A stretch of DNA of 64,000 bases from DATBSL01 sp964561785 (GCA_964561785.1 CAZLRF010000009.1:1-64000), one strand, 5' to 3'; numbered from the stretch's first letter, positions 29,507-38,740 are shown. The notes: a model not told the origin generated them from the letters alone. Numbers and translations: made by a program.

Positions 29507-30422
29507 CTCGGGCCGAGAGGGGCCCGGCGGGATCGGCCAGGGTCGCGGCGGGGACCACGACCTCGAGCGCTCGCGGCCGCAGCCTCACCTCCACGCGGTC
29601 CACGGGCGCTTCGGGGTCGCCGTCGCGGTGGATCGGCACGGGCGACGAGGCGGTCACGGTCGCGGAGGTCCCGGAGAAGCGGCGGTAGCCGGCCGAGCGC
29701 TCGAGGCCGCCGAGGAACATCCGCGGCGCCGCAGCGAGGATCCGCCACAGGGGGCCGTCCTCGAACACGACGGTCTCGAGGCGCCCGTCGTCGAGCTTGC
29801 CCCCGGGGTTGATCACGGCTCCCGAGCCGTACTGCGGGCCGTTCGCGAAGGTGAGCACGAACGCGTCGGCGCTCACCGCCTCGCCGCCCGTCTCCAGCAC
29901 GACACGGCGGGGCCGGAAGCGGCGCAGCTCGAGGAGGCTCAGCCGCACGTAGCCGAGCAGACCCCGCCGCCCGCCTCGGCGGCCACGCTCGTGGAAGGCG
30001 TGGCCGACCGCGGCGTCGAAGCCGAGCCCGGCCACGTTGAGGAACGGCTGGGCGTTCAGCTCGCCCACGTCGATCCGGTGCCGCGGGGCGGCCTCGAGGG
30101 CCGCGAGCGCCTCGGCGGGAGGGAGGGGGATGCGCAGCGCCCGCGCGAGGCCGTTGCCCGAGCCGACGGGCACGATGCCGAGGGCGGCGGGGGAGCCGAG
30201 GATGCCCCGGGCCACCTCGTTGACCGTCCCGTCCCCTCCGACCGCGAGCACGAGGTCGGCCCCCGCCGCCACCGCGTCGCGCGCGAGCGCGGTCGCGTGG
30301 CCCGGCTCGCGGGTCAGGTAGACGGCGTAGTCGCGCCAGGAGGGCCGTCCCCGCTCGACCGCCTCGCGCGTCCCGCGGGCGGCGACGCCCGCCCGCGGGT
30401 TGAGGATCGCACGGACCTTCAC
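29502..30422 (-). CDS. diacylglycerol/lipid kinase family protein (YegS/DgkB-like)
   Basis: 306 aa. The catalytic core GGDGTVNEVARGILG near residue 60 and PVGSGNGLARAL are the signatures of the DAGK/sphingosine kinase fold, with ILNPRAGVAA at the N-terminus. The C-terminal domain (FLNVAGLGFDAAVGH; NGPQYGSGAVINPGGKLDDG) is that of YegS/DgkB. Phosphorylates a lipid or isoprenoid alcohol with ATP; specificity unknown. GTG start overlapping the upstream glycosyltransferase stop by 4 bp: third gene of a GT2-GT4-lipid kinase operon. Confidence 0.92.
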   Translation of the reverse strand: MKVRAILNPRAGVAARGTREAVERGRPSWRDYAVYLTREPGHATALARDAVAAGADLVLAVGGDGTVNEVARGILGSPAALGIVPVGSGNGLARALRIPLPPAEALAALEAAPRHRIDVGELNAQPFLNVAGLGFDAAVGHAFHERGRRGGRRGLLGYVRLSLLELRRFRPRRVVLETGGEAVSADAFVLTFANGPQYGSGAVINPGGKLDDGRLETVVFEDGPLWRILAAAPRMFLGGLERSAGYRRFSGTSATVTASSPVPIHRDGDPEAPVDRVEVRLRPRALEVVVPAATLADPAGPLSARG

Positions 30423-31498
30423 TCGAGCTCCGCGAGGACGCGCAGCGTCGCGTCGACCATGTGCTCGACGGTGAAGCGCTCGAGGAACCGGCGGCGGCCG
30501 GCGGCCCCGAGGGCCCGGCGCCGGGGCTCGTCCGCGAGGACGTCGGCGAGGGCGTCGGCGAGGGCGCGCGGGTCGCGCGGAGGGACGAGGCGGCCCGTCA
30601 CCCCGTCCTCGACCGCCTCCGGGATCCCGCCGGCCGCGGTCGCCACCACGGGCAGGCCGAAGGCCATCGCGTCGAGGAGGCTCGTGCCCAGACCCTCGAG
30701 CCGCGAGGAGAGGCAGAAGACCGAGAACGCGGGCAGGAGGCGGTCGAGGTCGCGGCGGAAGCCCGCGAGGACCACGCGGTCGCCGAGGCCCCGCTCGCGC
30801 ACCTGCGCCTCGAGGGCCCCCCGCAGCTCGCCCTCCCCGAGGACCACGAGGCGGGCCGCGGGCAGGCGGGGCCGCAGCAGGGCCATCGCCTCGACGAGCG
30901 TGGCGTGGTCCTTGTGGGCGGTCAGGGCGGCCACGTTGCCGATCACCGGCGCCCCCGCGGGCACGCCGAGCTCCGAGAGGGCCTCGCGCCCGCCGGGGGC
31001 GGGGCTTCGATCGCCCACGCCCTCGTAGACGAGCCGCAGCCGCCCGCGCGCGACCCCCCCCGCCTCGACCACCGCCCCGATCGCGCGGCTCACGACGATG
31101 ACGCGGTCGCAGGCGCGGTACTTCGCGCGCGAGAACGCGCCCTGCAGCGGAAAGTCGACGCGGCGCACGGCCACCGCCGGGATGCGGAGCGCGAGGCGGC
31201 TCGCGACGAGGCCGGCCGAGACCGCGTGGGGGTCGTGGAGCACGAGGACCGAGGGCCGCTCGCGGCGCAGGAGGCGGGCGAGGGCGACGAGGGCGGGCGG
31301 CCAGAGGTCGCCCCGGAACGGGAGCGCCCGCACCGCGAGGCCGGCCGCCGTCGCTCGTGCGGCGAGCTCGCCCTGGGCGCGGCAGGCGATCAGCGCCTCC
31401 CGCCCCTGCCGCGCCATGCCCCGCGCAGTGAGCAGGACCTGGTTCTGCCCGCCGCGCCACGTGGCGGCGGTGTCCACGTGAAGCACGGGGCGGCTCAT
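30419..31498 (-). CDS. GT4-family glycosyltransferase
   Basis: 359 aa GT-B fold. N-terminal HVDTAATWRGGQNQVLLTARG is the acceptor side; the C-terminal nucleotide-sugar side contains VIGNVAALTAHKDH and SSRLEGLGTSLLDAMAFGLPVVATAAGGIPE, i.e. the E-x7-E motif of GT4 retaining enzymes. Probably adds a sugar to a lipid-linked or lipopolysaccharide-core acceptor. ATG overlaps the GT2 stop (ATGA). Confidence 0.92.
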   Translation of the reverse strand: MSRPVLHVDTAATWRGGQNQVLLTARGMARQGREALIACRAQGELAARATAAGLAVRALPFRGDLWPPALVALARLLRRERPSVLVLHDPHAVSAGLVASRLALRIPAVAVRRVDFPLQGAFSRAKYRACDRVIVVSRAIGAVVEAGGVARGRLRLVYEGVGDRSPAPGGREALSELGVPAGAPVIGNVAALTAHKDHATLVEAMALLRPRLPAARLVVLGEGELRGALEAQVRERGLGDRVVLAGFRRDLDRLLPAFSVFCLSSRLEGLGTSLLDAMAFGLPVVATAAGGIPEAVEDGVTGRLVPPRDPRALADALADVLADEPRRRALGAAGRRRFLERFTVEHMVDATLRVLAELE

Positions 31499-32259
31499 CC
31501 CCGGCGGCGCTCCGCGTGCTCGAGCTCCCGCAGCTTCGCGAGCTTGACGAAGGTGTAGTGGGTGTTGAGGACGGAGACGATGAAGCCGGCGCTGCCGAGC
31601 AGCAGCCCGCGCTTGAGGACGTAGTTGCGGAAGAAGGCCCACGTGGCCCCCGCCGCCATGTCCGCGACGTTCGAGCCCCGCCCCGCCGCGCGGGCCTGCC
31701 GCGCCCACAGCGTGGTGTAGGAGTCGATCTTGCGCAGGTGGTCGGAGATGTCCGAGTAGGGGAAGTGCTCGAGCTCCCCGCGCAGGCGGCCCAGCTTCCC
31801 GTGGACGCGGACCGACTCGTGGACGAGGTCCCCTTCCCAGGCCCCGCGCCGGCGGTCGAACAGGCGCACCTGCCAGTCCGGGTACCAGTCGGTCGCGCGG
31901 ATCCAGCGCCCCAGGTAGTGCGCGACCCGCGGGATGCGGTAGCCGTCCGCGTCGAAGCCCCGCGCGCGCAGGGCCTGGATCTCCTCGCGCAGGGCGGGGC
32001 TCACCCGCTCGTCGGCGTCGAGGGGCAGGACCCAGTCGTGCCGCGCCGCGCGGGTCGCGAGGTCGCGCTGGGCGGTGAAGCCCGGCCAGGGGGAGTTCAC
32101 GATCACCCGCGCCCCCGCCGCCGCCGCGACCTCGCGGGTGCGGTCGGTGGAGCCCGAGTCGACGAGCAGCACGTCGTCGCAGAAGGCGACGCTCGCGAGG
32201 GCGTCGGCGATCGCCTTCTCCTCGTTCTGGGCGATGACGACGGCCGAGAGCGGGACCAC
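31495..32259 (-). CDS. GT2-family glycosyltransferase (WaaE/KdtX-like)
   Basis: 254 aa GT-A fold enzyme: LSAVVIAQNEEKAIADAL at the start, VLLVDSGSTDRTREVA, then DWVLPLDADERVSPALREE with the DxD-type acidic cluster. The C-terminal segment SDHLRKIDSYTTLWARQA resembles the LPS-core heptosyl/glucosyl enzymes WaaE/KdtX. GTG start; on the minus strand TATACT (32273-32268) lies 8 nt upstream, so the operon mRNA may be leaderless. Divergent from pyrE with a 39-bp gap. Confidence 0.92.
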   Translation of the reverse strand: MVPLSAVVIAQNEEKAIADALASVAFCDDVLLVDSGSTDRTREVAAAAGARVIVNSPWPGFTAQRDLATRAARHDWVLPLDADERVSPALREEIQALRARGFDADGYRIPRVAHYLGRWIRATDWYPDWQVRLFDRRRGAWEGDLVHESVRVHGKLGRLRGELEHFPYSDISDHLRKIDSYTTLWARQARAAGRGSNVADMAAGATWAFFRNYVLKRGLLLGSAGFIVSVLNTHYTFVKLAKLRELEHAERRRG

Positions 32260-32298
32260 GCGCCCCGAGTATACAGGCCCCGGTGTAGGATGCCGGCG

Positions 32299-32901
32299 AT
32301 GGCACGAGAAGCGACGACGAGCGACGATCTGCTGCGCCTGTTCGAGGAGCGCGGGGCGCTCCTCCAGGGCCACTTCCTGCTCTCCTCCGGCCTGCACTCC
32401 CCCCGCTACCTGCAGTGCGCCCGGGTGCTCATGGACCCCGCCCTCGCCACCCGCCTCGGCGCCCGGCTCGCGGATGCCCTGAGGCCGCTCCTCGCGGCCT
32501 CGCGGCCGGGGGCGGTGGTGGCTCCCGCCCTCGGGGGCGTGCTCGTCGCCCACGAGGTGGCGCGCGCCCTCGGCTGCAGAGGGCTCTTCACCGAGCGGCA
32601 GGACGGGGCGATGACCCTGCGGCGCGGCTTCACCCTCGACCCCGGCGAGGAGGTGGTCGTGGTGGAGGACGTGATCACGACCGGGGGGTCGACGCGCGAG
32701 GTGATGGACGCGGTGAGAGCGCACGGGGCGCGGGTCGTCGGGGTGGGCAGCCTCGTCGACCGCAGCGGCGGCGCGGTCGACCTCGGGGTGCCGCGGCGGA
32801 GCCTCCTCGCGATCGAGGTCCCGACATATCCCCCCGAGGCCTGCCCGCTCTGCGCGGCGGGGTCGAGGCCGGAGAAGCCTGGCTCGCGCGGCGCGCGCTG
32901 A
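32299..32901 (+). CDS. pyrE: orotate phosphoribosyltransferase
   Basis: 200 aa; attaches ribose-5-phosphate from PRPP to orotate in pyrimidine synthesis. The PRPP loop VVVVEDVITTGGSTREV is near residue 117; GHFLLSSGLHSPRYLQ and the C-terminal YPPEACPLCAAGSRPEKPGSR fit the OPRT subtype with a Cys-x-x-Cys tail. ATG start chosen; an in-frame ATG lies three codons upstream. No good SD; TAGGAT at 32286-32291 is 7 nt from the ATG. Confidence 0.96.
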   Translation: MAREATTSDDLLRLFEERGALLQGHFLLSSGLHSPRYLQCARVLMDPALATRLGARLADALRPLLAASRPGAVVAPALGGVLVAHEVARALGCRGLFTERQDGAMTLRRGFTLDPGEEVVVVEDVITTGGSTREVMDAVRAHGARVVGVGSLVDRSGGAVDLGVPRRSLLAIEVPTYPPEACPLCAAGSRPEKPGSRGAR

Positions 32902-32909
32902 AGGGCGAC

Positions 32910-33665
32910 GTGCCCGCCTACCGCGCGACGCTCGCCTACGACGGGACCGACTTCGCGGGGTGGCAGCTCCAGCGCCCGGGCGCAGGGCGGACGGTCCAGG
33001 GCGTCCTCGAGGAGGCCCTCGCCCGCCTCGCGGGCGGGGCGCGCGTGGCGGTGGCCGGAGCGGGCCGCACCGACGCCGGGGTCCACGCCCTCGGGCAGGT
33101 GGCGGCGTTCTCGCTCCCGAGGCAGATCGGTCCCGCCGATCTCGTGCGCGCCCTGAACGGCCTGCTGCCCGCGGACGTGCGAGTCCTCGAGGTCCGTCCC
33201 GCCGCCCCGGGGTTCCACCCGCGCCGCAGCGCGGTGTCGAAGCTCTACCGGTACGAGCTCGACTGCGGGGGCGTGGGGCTGCCCCAGCGCCGCCGGTTCG
33301 CCGCCCACGTGCCGGGGGCGCTCGACGAGGCGGCGGTGCGCGCGGTGGCGCGGCTGTACCTCGGGCGCCGCGACTTCGCGTCGCTCGCCTCCTCCGGGGG
33401 CTCGACCCGGAGCACGGTGCGCACGGTGACCCGCTCCGAGGCGGCCTTCTGCGGGTCGACCCTCGTCTACGAGGCGGAGGCCGACGGGTTCCTGCGGAAG
33501 ATGGTCCGCAGCATGGTCGGGGGTCTCGTCGCGGCCGGGCGCGGGACGGCGAGCGTGGAGGCCCTCGAGCGGGCCCTCGACGCGCGCGATCGGCGCCTGT
33601 GGCCGCCCCCGGCGCCGGCCTGCGGCCTCACCCTCGTGTCGGTCTCGTACCCGCCCGGGTGCTAG
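32910..33665 (+). CDS. truA: tRNA pseudouridine(38-40) synthase
   Basis: 251 aa. Catalytic aspartate in AGAGRTDAGVHALGQV near residue 51; N-terminal LAYDGTDFAGWQLQ and C-terminal FLRKMVRSMVGGLVAAGRG are family hallmarks. GTG at 32910 fits the family N-terminus and follows aaggg; a CTG at 32898 would give a 4-bp overlap with pyrE and cannot be excluded. Confidence 0.95.
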   Translation: MPAYRATLAYDGTDFAGWQLQRPGAGRTVQGVLEEALARLAGGARVAVAGAGRTDAGVHALGQVAAFSLPRQIGPADLVRALNGLLPADVRVLEVRPAAPGFHPRRSAVSKLYRYELDCGGVGLPQRRRFAAHVPGALDEAAVRAVARLYLGRRDFASLASSGGSTRSTVRTVTRSEAAFCGSTLVYEAEADGFLRKMVRSMVGGLVAAGRGTASVEALERALDARDRRLWPPPAPACGLTLVSVSYPPGC

Positions 33666-33697
33666 GATAGGCCCGAAGCGAGGCGAGAGCACCGTCC

Positions 33698-34480
33698 ATG
33701 GCCCTACAGGACCTCCTCGAGGTCGTGCCGGTCGGCACCGGCGAAGAGGATCTGCTCCGCGTGATCGACTTCGCCCGGCTGCCCCGCCACGTGGCGATCA
33801 TCATGGACGGCAACGGGCGCTGGGCGAAGGCGCGCAACAAGAACCGCGTCGAGGGGCACCGCGAGGGCATCCACGCCGTGCGCGACACGGTGGAGACGGC
33901 GGCCCGGCTCGGCCTCGAGGTGCTGACGCTCTACGCGTTCTCGATCGAGAACTGGAAGCGGCCGGAGAGCGAGGTCAGCGTGCTCATGGGCCTGCTCAAG
34001 CAGTACCTGCGCAGCGAGCTCGGGACGCTCCTCAAGAACGACATCCGCTTCCGCGTCGTGGGCCGGCCGGGCGATCTCGCCCCGGACGTCCGCGAGGAGC
34101 TCGCGCGCGCCGAGGAGAGGACGGCGGCGGCGGGAGGCCTGCAGTTCAACATCGCCCTCAACTACGGCGGGAGGGCGGAGATCGCCGACGCCGTGCGCGC
34201 CCTGTTCGCCGAGCTGCGCCGGGAGGGGCGCACGGAGGACGCGATCGACGAGGCGGCGCTCGCCCGCCACCTCTACACCGCCGGCCAGCCCGATCCCGAC
34301 CTCCTCATCCGCACGAGCGGCGAGATGCGCGTGTCGAACTTCCTGCTCTGGCAGATCGCCTACTCCGAGATCTGGGTCACGGAGGTGCTGTGGCCCGACT
34401 TCCGCCGCCGGCACCTGCTGCAGGCCATCGTCGACTACCAGAAGCGTGAGCGGCGCTACGGCGGAATCGTCCCGGCCTGA
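33698..34480 (+). CDS. uppS: isoprenyl transferase (undecaprenyl diphosphate synthase)
   Basis: 260 aa; extends farnesyl diphosphate in cis to the C55 carrier lipid for cell-wall and LPS sugars. Family motifs in order: HVAIIMDGNGRWAKARN (catalytic Asp), GIHAVRDTVETAARLG, LTLYAFSIENWKRP, LIRTSGEMRVSNFLLWQ and the C-terminal WPDF. ATG start; TAGGAT at 33663-33668 may be a promoter -10. First of the uppS-cdsA-dxr-rseP block; cdsA overlaps it by 35 bp. Confidence 0.97.
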   Translation: MALQDLLEVVPVGTGEEDLLRVIDFARLPRHVAIIMDGNGRWAKARNKNRVEGHREGIHAVRDTVETAARLGLEVLTLYAFSIENWKRPESEVSVLMGLLKQYLRSELGTLLKNDIRFRVVGRPGDLAPDVREELARAEERTAAAGGLQFNIALNYGGRAEIADAVRALFAELRREGRTEDAIDEAALARHLYTAGQPDPDLLIRTSGEMRVSNFLLWQIAYSEIWVTEVLWPDFRRRHLLQAIVDYQKRERRYGGIVPA

Positions 34481-35129
34481 CCGGCTCCCCCCGAGGGGCC
34501 TGCGCTCGCCGGGGTTCCTCGCGAACCTCGCGCGCCGCGTGGGCACCGCGCTGGTCGCGCTGCCCCTNNNNNNNNNNNNNNNNNNNNNNNNNNNNNNNNN
34601 NNNNNNNNNNNNNNNNNNNNNNNNNNNNNNNNNNNNNNNNNNNNNNNNNNNNNNNNNNNNNNNNNNNTACCTCGGCGCCCTCGGGGGCACGATCGCCGCG
34701 CTGCGCCTGCTGCCGCCGGTCGAGGAGGGGGCGTGGCGGATCGTGCTCCTGCTCGTCGTCCTCGTCTTCTCCGACAGCTTCGCGTTCTTCGTCGGCCACG
34801 CGATCGGGCGCCGGAGGCTGCTCGCGAGCGTCTCGCCCGGCAAGTCCGTGGAAGGGGCGATCGGGGGGCTCGCGGGCGGCGTCCTCGGCGCCCTCGCCGT
34901 GCGGCAGCTCGGCCTGCCCGAGCTGCCCTTCGTCCACGCGGTGGGGCTCGGCGTCGCGGTCTCCGCGATGGGGATCGTGGGCGACCTCGACGAGAGCCTC
35001 CTCAAGCGCTGGGCGGGGGTGAAGGACTCCGGGACGCTGTTCCCCGGACACGGCGGGATGCTCGACCGGCTCGACAGCTTGCTGTTCGGCGCGCCGGTCC
35101 TGTACTATTACTTCCAGTACGTGCACTGA
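34446..35129 (+). CDS. cdsA: phosphatidate cytidylyltransferase, interrupted by an assembly gap
   Basis: Makes CDP-diacylglycerol from phosphatidic acid and CTP in the inner membrane. The signature is complete: SPGKSVEGAIGG followed by GDLDESLLKRWAGVKDSG and LFPGHGGMLDRLDSLLF. A block of exactly 100 N (34568-34667) removes most of the N-terminal membrane helices. That length is the usual placeholder for an unknown gap, so the true size is unknown (family about 270 aa, here 227 including 34 unknown). The frame is the same on both sides only by chance. GTG start inside uppS. Confidence 0.93.
   Translation: MSGATAESSRPDRLPPRGLRSPGFLANLARRVGTALVALPXXXXXXXXXXXXXXXXXXXXXXXXXXXXXXXXXXYLGALGGTIAALRLLPPVEEGAWRIVLLLVVLVFSDSFAFFVGHAIGRRRLLASVSPGKSVEGAIGGLAGGVLGALAVRQLGLPELPFVHAVGLGVAVSAMGIVGDLDESLLKRWAGVKDSGTLFPGHGGMLDRLDSLLFGAPVLYYYFQYVH
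34568..34667. other. assembly gap (100 N)
   Basis: Exactly 100 undetermined bases inside cdsA, a conventional scaffold-gap placeholder. Real length and content unknown. Confidence 1.
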
Positions 35130-35210
35130 GCGCCCCACCACAGTCGAACACGCCCTGCGCCGTCGCCAGCTGCCCGTCATCCCTGACGCGACGCGCGAAC
35201 CACCGCCCCC

Positions 35211-36410
35211 ATGAGAGGTCTCTCGATCCTCGGCTCGACCGGCTCCATCGGCACGAACGTGCTGCGGGTCGTCGACGCCTTTCCCGGCCGCTTCGAGGTG
35301 GTGGGCCTCGCCGCCGGGGGGAACGTCGAGAGGCTCGCCGAGCAGGTCGCCCGCCACCGGCCGAAGGTCGTCTCCGTCGGCGACGCGTCCGGGCTCGAGC
35401 GGCTGTCGCGGCTCGTCGACCTGTCGGGGATCCGGGCCGTGACGGGCCGCGAGGGCATGGTCGAGGTCGCGACCCGCCCCGAGGCCCGGATGGTCGTCGC
35501 CTCGGCGGTGGGGGCGGTCGGCCTCGTGCCGACCTACCGCGCGCTGGAGGCCGGCAAGGACGTCGCCCTCGCCAACAAGGAGACGCTCGTCATGGCGGGG
35601 GAGCTCATGCTCGCCCGAGCGCGGGAGACGGGCGCTCGCCTCCTGCCGATCGACTCCGAGCACTGCGCGCTGCACGAGTGCCTCGACGGGCGGCGCGCCG
35701 AGGACGTGCGGCGGCTCATCCTCACCGCCTCGGGAGGGCCCTTCCGGGACCGGCCCGCCGGGACCTTCGACCGCATCACCCGGGAGGAGGCCCTCGCCCA
35801 CCCGACCTGGCGCATGGGGCCCAAGATCACGATCGACTCCGCCACCCTCATGAACAAGGGCCTCGAGGTGATCGAGGCGCGCTGGCTGTTCGGCGTGCCG
35901 GCGGCGAAGATCGACGTGATCGTCCACCCGCAGTCGATCGTGCACTCCATGGTCGAGCTCGTGGACGGCACCGTCCTCGCCCAGCTCGGGGTCACCGACA
36001 TGCGGATGCCGATCCAGTACGCCCTCACCTACCCCGAGAAGTGGGAGTCCGCGATCCCCGGGATGGACTTCACGAAGGCGATGGCCCTCGAGTTCCGGCC
36101 TCCCGACCGCGCGAAGTTCCCCTGCCTCTCCCTCGCCTACCGCGCGCTCGAGCAGGGCGGCACCGCCCCCGCCGCCCTCAACGCCGCGAACGAGGAGGCG
36201 GTCGCCGCCTTCCTCGACGCCCGGGCGCCGTTCCTCGCGATCCCGGAGACGATCGACCAGGTCCTCGACGCGGAGCCCGGGAAGGCCGCCTCCTCCCTCG
36301 AGGACGTGCTCGAGGCCGACCGCCGGGCGAGGGAGCGCGCCCGGCAGGTCCTCGCGCGGCGGATGCCCGCCCGCGCCCTCCCCAAACGCCCCGCGGAAAC
36401 GATCACATGA
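35211..36410 (+). CDS. dxr: 1-deoxy-D-xylulose-5-phosphate reductoisomerase
   Basis: 399 aa; second step of the MEP isoprenoid pathway, NADPH-dependent, supplying the precursors used by UppS. NADPH loop LGSTGSIGTNVL at the start; NKETLVMAGELML, PIDSEHCALHECL, TASGGPFRDRP, DSATLMNKGLEVIEA and LAQLGVTDMRMPIQYAL are the characteristic blocks, including metal-binding D/E residues. ATG start; 81 bp after cdsA; its stop overlaps rseP (ATGA). Confidence 0.98.
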   Translation: MRGLSILGSTGSIGTNVLRVVDAFPGRFEVVGLAAGGNVERLAEQVARHRPKVVSVGDASGLERLSRLVDLSGIRAVTGREGMVEVATRPEARMVVASAVGAVGLVPTYRALEAGKDVALANKETLVMAGELMLARARETGARLLPIDSEHCALHECLDGRRAEDVRRLILTASGGPFRDRPAGTFDRITREEALAHPTWRMGPKITIDSATLMNKGLEVIEARWLFGVPAAKIDVIVHPQSIVHSMVELVDGTVLAQLGVTDMRMPIQYALTYPEKWESAIPGMDFTKAMALEFRPPDRAKFPCLSLAYRALEQGGTAPAALNAANEEAVAAFLDARAPFLAIPETIDQVLDAEPGKAASSLEDVLEADRRARERARQVLARRMPARALPKRPAETIT

Positions 36411-37729
36411 GCTTCCTCACCACTCCCCTCGCCTTCGTCCTCGTGCTCGGCATCATCATCTTCGTGCACGAGTTCGGGCACCTGATCGTGGCCAAGGCCT
36501 TCGGCATGCGGGTGTTCGTGTTCTCCTTCGGCTTCGGCAAGCGCCTGTTCGGCTTCCAGTGGGGCGACACCGACTGCCGTGTGTCGGCGATCCCGCTCGG
36601 GGGCTACGTGAAGCTCGAGGGCGAGCCCGGCGACCACATCAGCGAGGACACGGCCGCGCTCGGCGACGGCCGGGACTTCCTCTCCCGCCCGCGGTGGCAG
36701 CGCTTCCTGGTCTACCTCGCCGGTCCGGCGATGAACGCGGCCCTGACGATCGCCGTGCTGTCCGGCTTCCACATGGTCGGCTTCGCCGTCGAGGGCAGCC
36801 GCTACGACCGGCCGGTCGTCGGAGCGGTGGACGCGGGCTCCCCGGCGGAGAAGGCCGGGATCGTCCCCGGCGACGAGATCCTCTCGATCGACGGGCGGGC
36901 CGTTCCGACCTGGGAGGAGGCGCAGTACCACGTGGTCCTCCGGCCGGAGCGGACCCTCTCCCTGCGCGTCCGGCGCGGGACGGAGGAGCGGGAGGTCTCC
37001 CTGCGGTCCGAGGCCACGGCGGTCGAGAAGACCGGCTCGATCGGCGTCCACCCGCTCGTCCGGGTGGGGCAGGTCCTGCCCGGCCAGCCCGCGGAGGCGG
37101 CCGGCCTGCGCCCCGACGACGCGATCCTCGCGATCGACGGGCGGCCGCTGCGGACCTTCTCCGACATCCCGCCGATCGTGGGAGCCTCGGCGGGGAAGGC
37201 GCTGTCGTTCCGCGTGTGGCGCGAGGGGGCCATCCTGGAGCTCCCGATCGTGCCGGCGGACGCCGGGGCGGGACCGAAGGTCGGGATCGCGCCGAAGACC
37301 GTGCTCAAGAAGTTCGGCCCCGTGGCCGCGGTGGGGGAGGCCCTGCGCTGGACGTGGGACATGACCCGCCAGACCTTCGACGTGGTCGCGCGGCTCCTCA
37401 CCGCCCAGATCTCGCCCAAGACGATGATGGGACCGCTCGGGATCGCCCAGGCCTCGGGCGACGCCGCCCGCGGCGGGGCCGGCTCGCTCCTGTTCCTCGT
37501 CGCGGTGATCAGCCTCCAGGTCGGGATCCTGAACCTGTTCCCGCTCGCTCCCCTCGACGGGGGCCACCTCGCGATCCTCGCCGTCGAGGGGGCGGCGCGC
37601 CGCGACCTCAGCCCCGCGGTGAAGGGCTGGATCATGAACGCGGGCGCGGCCGCGATCTTCCTGCTGATCGGCCTCGTGCTCTACTCCGACATCAGCAAGA
37701 TCGGCTTCGTGCAGCGGCTGCTGCAGTGA
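36407..37729 (+). CDS. rseP: RseP-type site-2 zinc metalloprotease
   Basis: 440 aa intramembrane protease. First helix holds the zinc motif HEFGH (residues 21-25); FPLAPLDGGHLAIL near residue 386 gives the third zinc ligand (LDG). Two PDZ domains lie between: one at about residues 140-220 (VVGAVDAGSPAEKAGIVPGDEILSIDG pattern) and one at about 220-290 (QVLPGQPAEAAGLRPDDAIL). Cleaves anti-sigma factors and remnant signal peptides in the family. ATG overlaps the dxr stop. Confidence 0.95.
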   Translation: MSFLTTPLAFVLVLGIIIFVHEFGHLIVAKAFGMRVFVFSFGFGKRLFGFQWGDTDCRVSAIPLGGYVKLEGEPGDHISEDTAALGDGRDFLSRPRWQRFLVYLAGPAMNAALTIAVLSGFHMVGFAVEGSRYDRPVVGAVDAGSPAEKAGIVPGDEILSIDGRAVPTWEEAQYHVVLRPERTLSLRVRRGTEEREVSLRSEATAVEKTGSIGVHPLVRVGQVLPGQPAEAAGLRPDDAILAIDGRPLRTFSDIPPIVGASAGKALSFRVWREGAILELPIVPADAGAGPKVGIAPKTVLKKFGPVAAVGEALRWTWDMTRQTFDVVARLLTAQISPKTMMGPLGIAQASGDAARGGAGSLLFLVAVISLQVGILNLFPLAPLDGGHLAILAVEGAARRDLSPAVKGWIMNAGAAAIFLLIGLVLYSDISKIGFVQRLLQ

Positions 37730-37784
37730 CGCCATCCCCCCCGGTGGCACGGGGGAATGGCGTCACCTCGATGAAGGCCCGGCC

Positions 37785-38123
37785 CTACTTCCCCCAGGTC
37801 GGCGCGAACGTCGGGTCCAGGGTGAAGGCCTTCGCGAAGAGCTCCTTCGCCTTCTCCTTGTTCGCGTTCATCCGCCGGGACGGCTCGCCCAGCTTGTAGA
37901 ACGTGTAGCCGAGGTAGTAGGCGGCGGCGGCGCTCTGCGGGTCGGCCGCCTGGGCCTTCTCGAACTCGGAGCGCGCCGCCGCGAAGCGACGCTTCTTGAA
38001 GGCCGCGATCCCGGCCTCGAGGTGAGGGGCGGCGGGAGACGACGCGGCGACCGTCGTCTCCGCCGCGGGCGGCGGGGTCTGGGGTGCGAGCGCGGCCGAC
38101 AACAGCACGGTGGCGAGCAGCAT
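37785..38123 (-). CDS. exported TPR-like protein
   Basis: 112 aa. Signal peptide MLLATVLLSAALA, then a Pro/Ala linker and two tetratricopeptide-like units (AGIAAFKKRRFAAARSEFEK, DPQSAAAAYYLGYTFYKLG) and a third partial one (KAKELFAKAFTLDPTFAP). Good AGGAGG behind its ATG. Probably a small periplasmic protein-interaction module; partner unknown. Convergent with rseP. Confidence 0.8.
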   Translation of the reverse strand: MLLATVLLSAALAPQTPPPAAETTVAASSPAAPHLEAGIAAFKKRRFAAARSEFEKAQAADPQSAAAAYYLGYTFYKLGEPSRRMNANKEKAKELFAKAFTLDPTFAPTWGK

Positions 38124-38191
38124 GTCCGCCTCCTGACGTTCTTTCGAGAGCCCAGTCTACGCCCAGGGGGAAGTGAGCCCGCTCACCCGCC

Positions 38192-38740
38192 CTAGAGGCG
38201 CGGCCGGGCGACGACCCTGGGCCGGCCCAGCCGCACCGCGTCGGTCGTGCGCTGGCCGGACGCGCTCACGGTCAGGCCGAGCTGGATCGACACCGCCTCG
38301 GTATTGTCGCTCCCGATGCCGGTCCTCGGGTCCCGCGGCACGTTGTAGAGCACGAGGTAGTAGGTCCCGGGCTCGAGGGTCGACGAGTACAGCACGCGCG
38401 GCTTGGGGTCCTTGGTCTCCGAGGAGATCAGGAACGGGCAGGTGCCGCCGTCGAGCTCGGCGAAGGTGCAGTTCTTCGTGCCGAGGTACACGTACATCCA
38501 GGTGTCCGGGGACGTCCAGTCGACCGTGATGTCCAGGATGCCCCTCTGGGACAGGAGCAGCTCGATCGAGATCCAGACGTCGGTCTGGAAGCCGGAGAAC
38601 GAGGTCTGGGCGATGACGCCGCGGACCGGCGCCGGGGTGATCTCGACGACGGGCGGGCGTGGCTCGTCGCCGCCGCAGCCCGACAGCGCCGCGGCGAACG
38701 CCGCGACGGCCGCGAGACGACCCGCCCGACCCTTTGCCAT
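38192..38740 (-). CDS. predicted lipoprotein of unknown function
   Basis: 182 aa. Signal peptide with lipobox LSGC (cysteine at about residue 22). The mature part is beta-rich with VWISIELLLSQRGILDITVDW, YVYLGTKNC and SSTLEPGTYYLVLYN, resembling pre-peptidase C-terminal (PPC)-like domains in which a polar beta-sandwich reports on secreted proteins; this is a weak similarity. Two cysteines (CTF...TCPF) may form a disulfide. Divergent from the next gene. Confidence 0.7.
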   Translation of the reverse strand: MAKGRAGRLAAVAAFAAALSGCGGDEPRPPVVEITPAPVRGVIAQTSFSGFQTDVWISIELLLSQRGILDITVDWTSPDTWMYVYLGTKNCTFAELDGGTCPFLISSETKDPKPRVLYSSTLEPGTYYLVLYNVPRDPRTGIGSDNTEAVSIQLGLTVSASGQRTTDAVRLGRPRVVARPRL

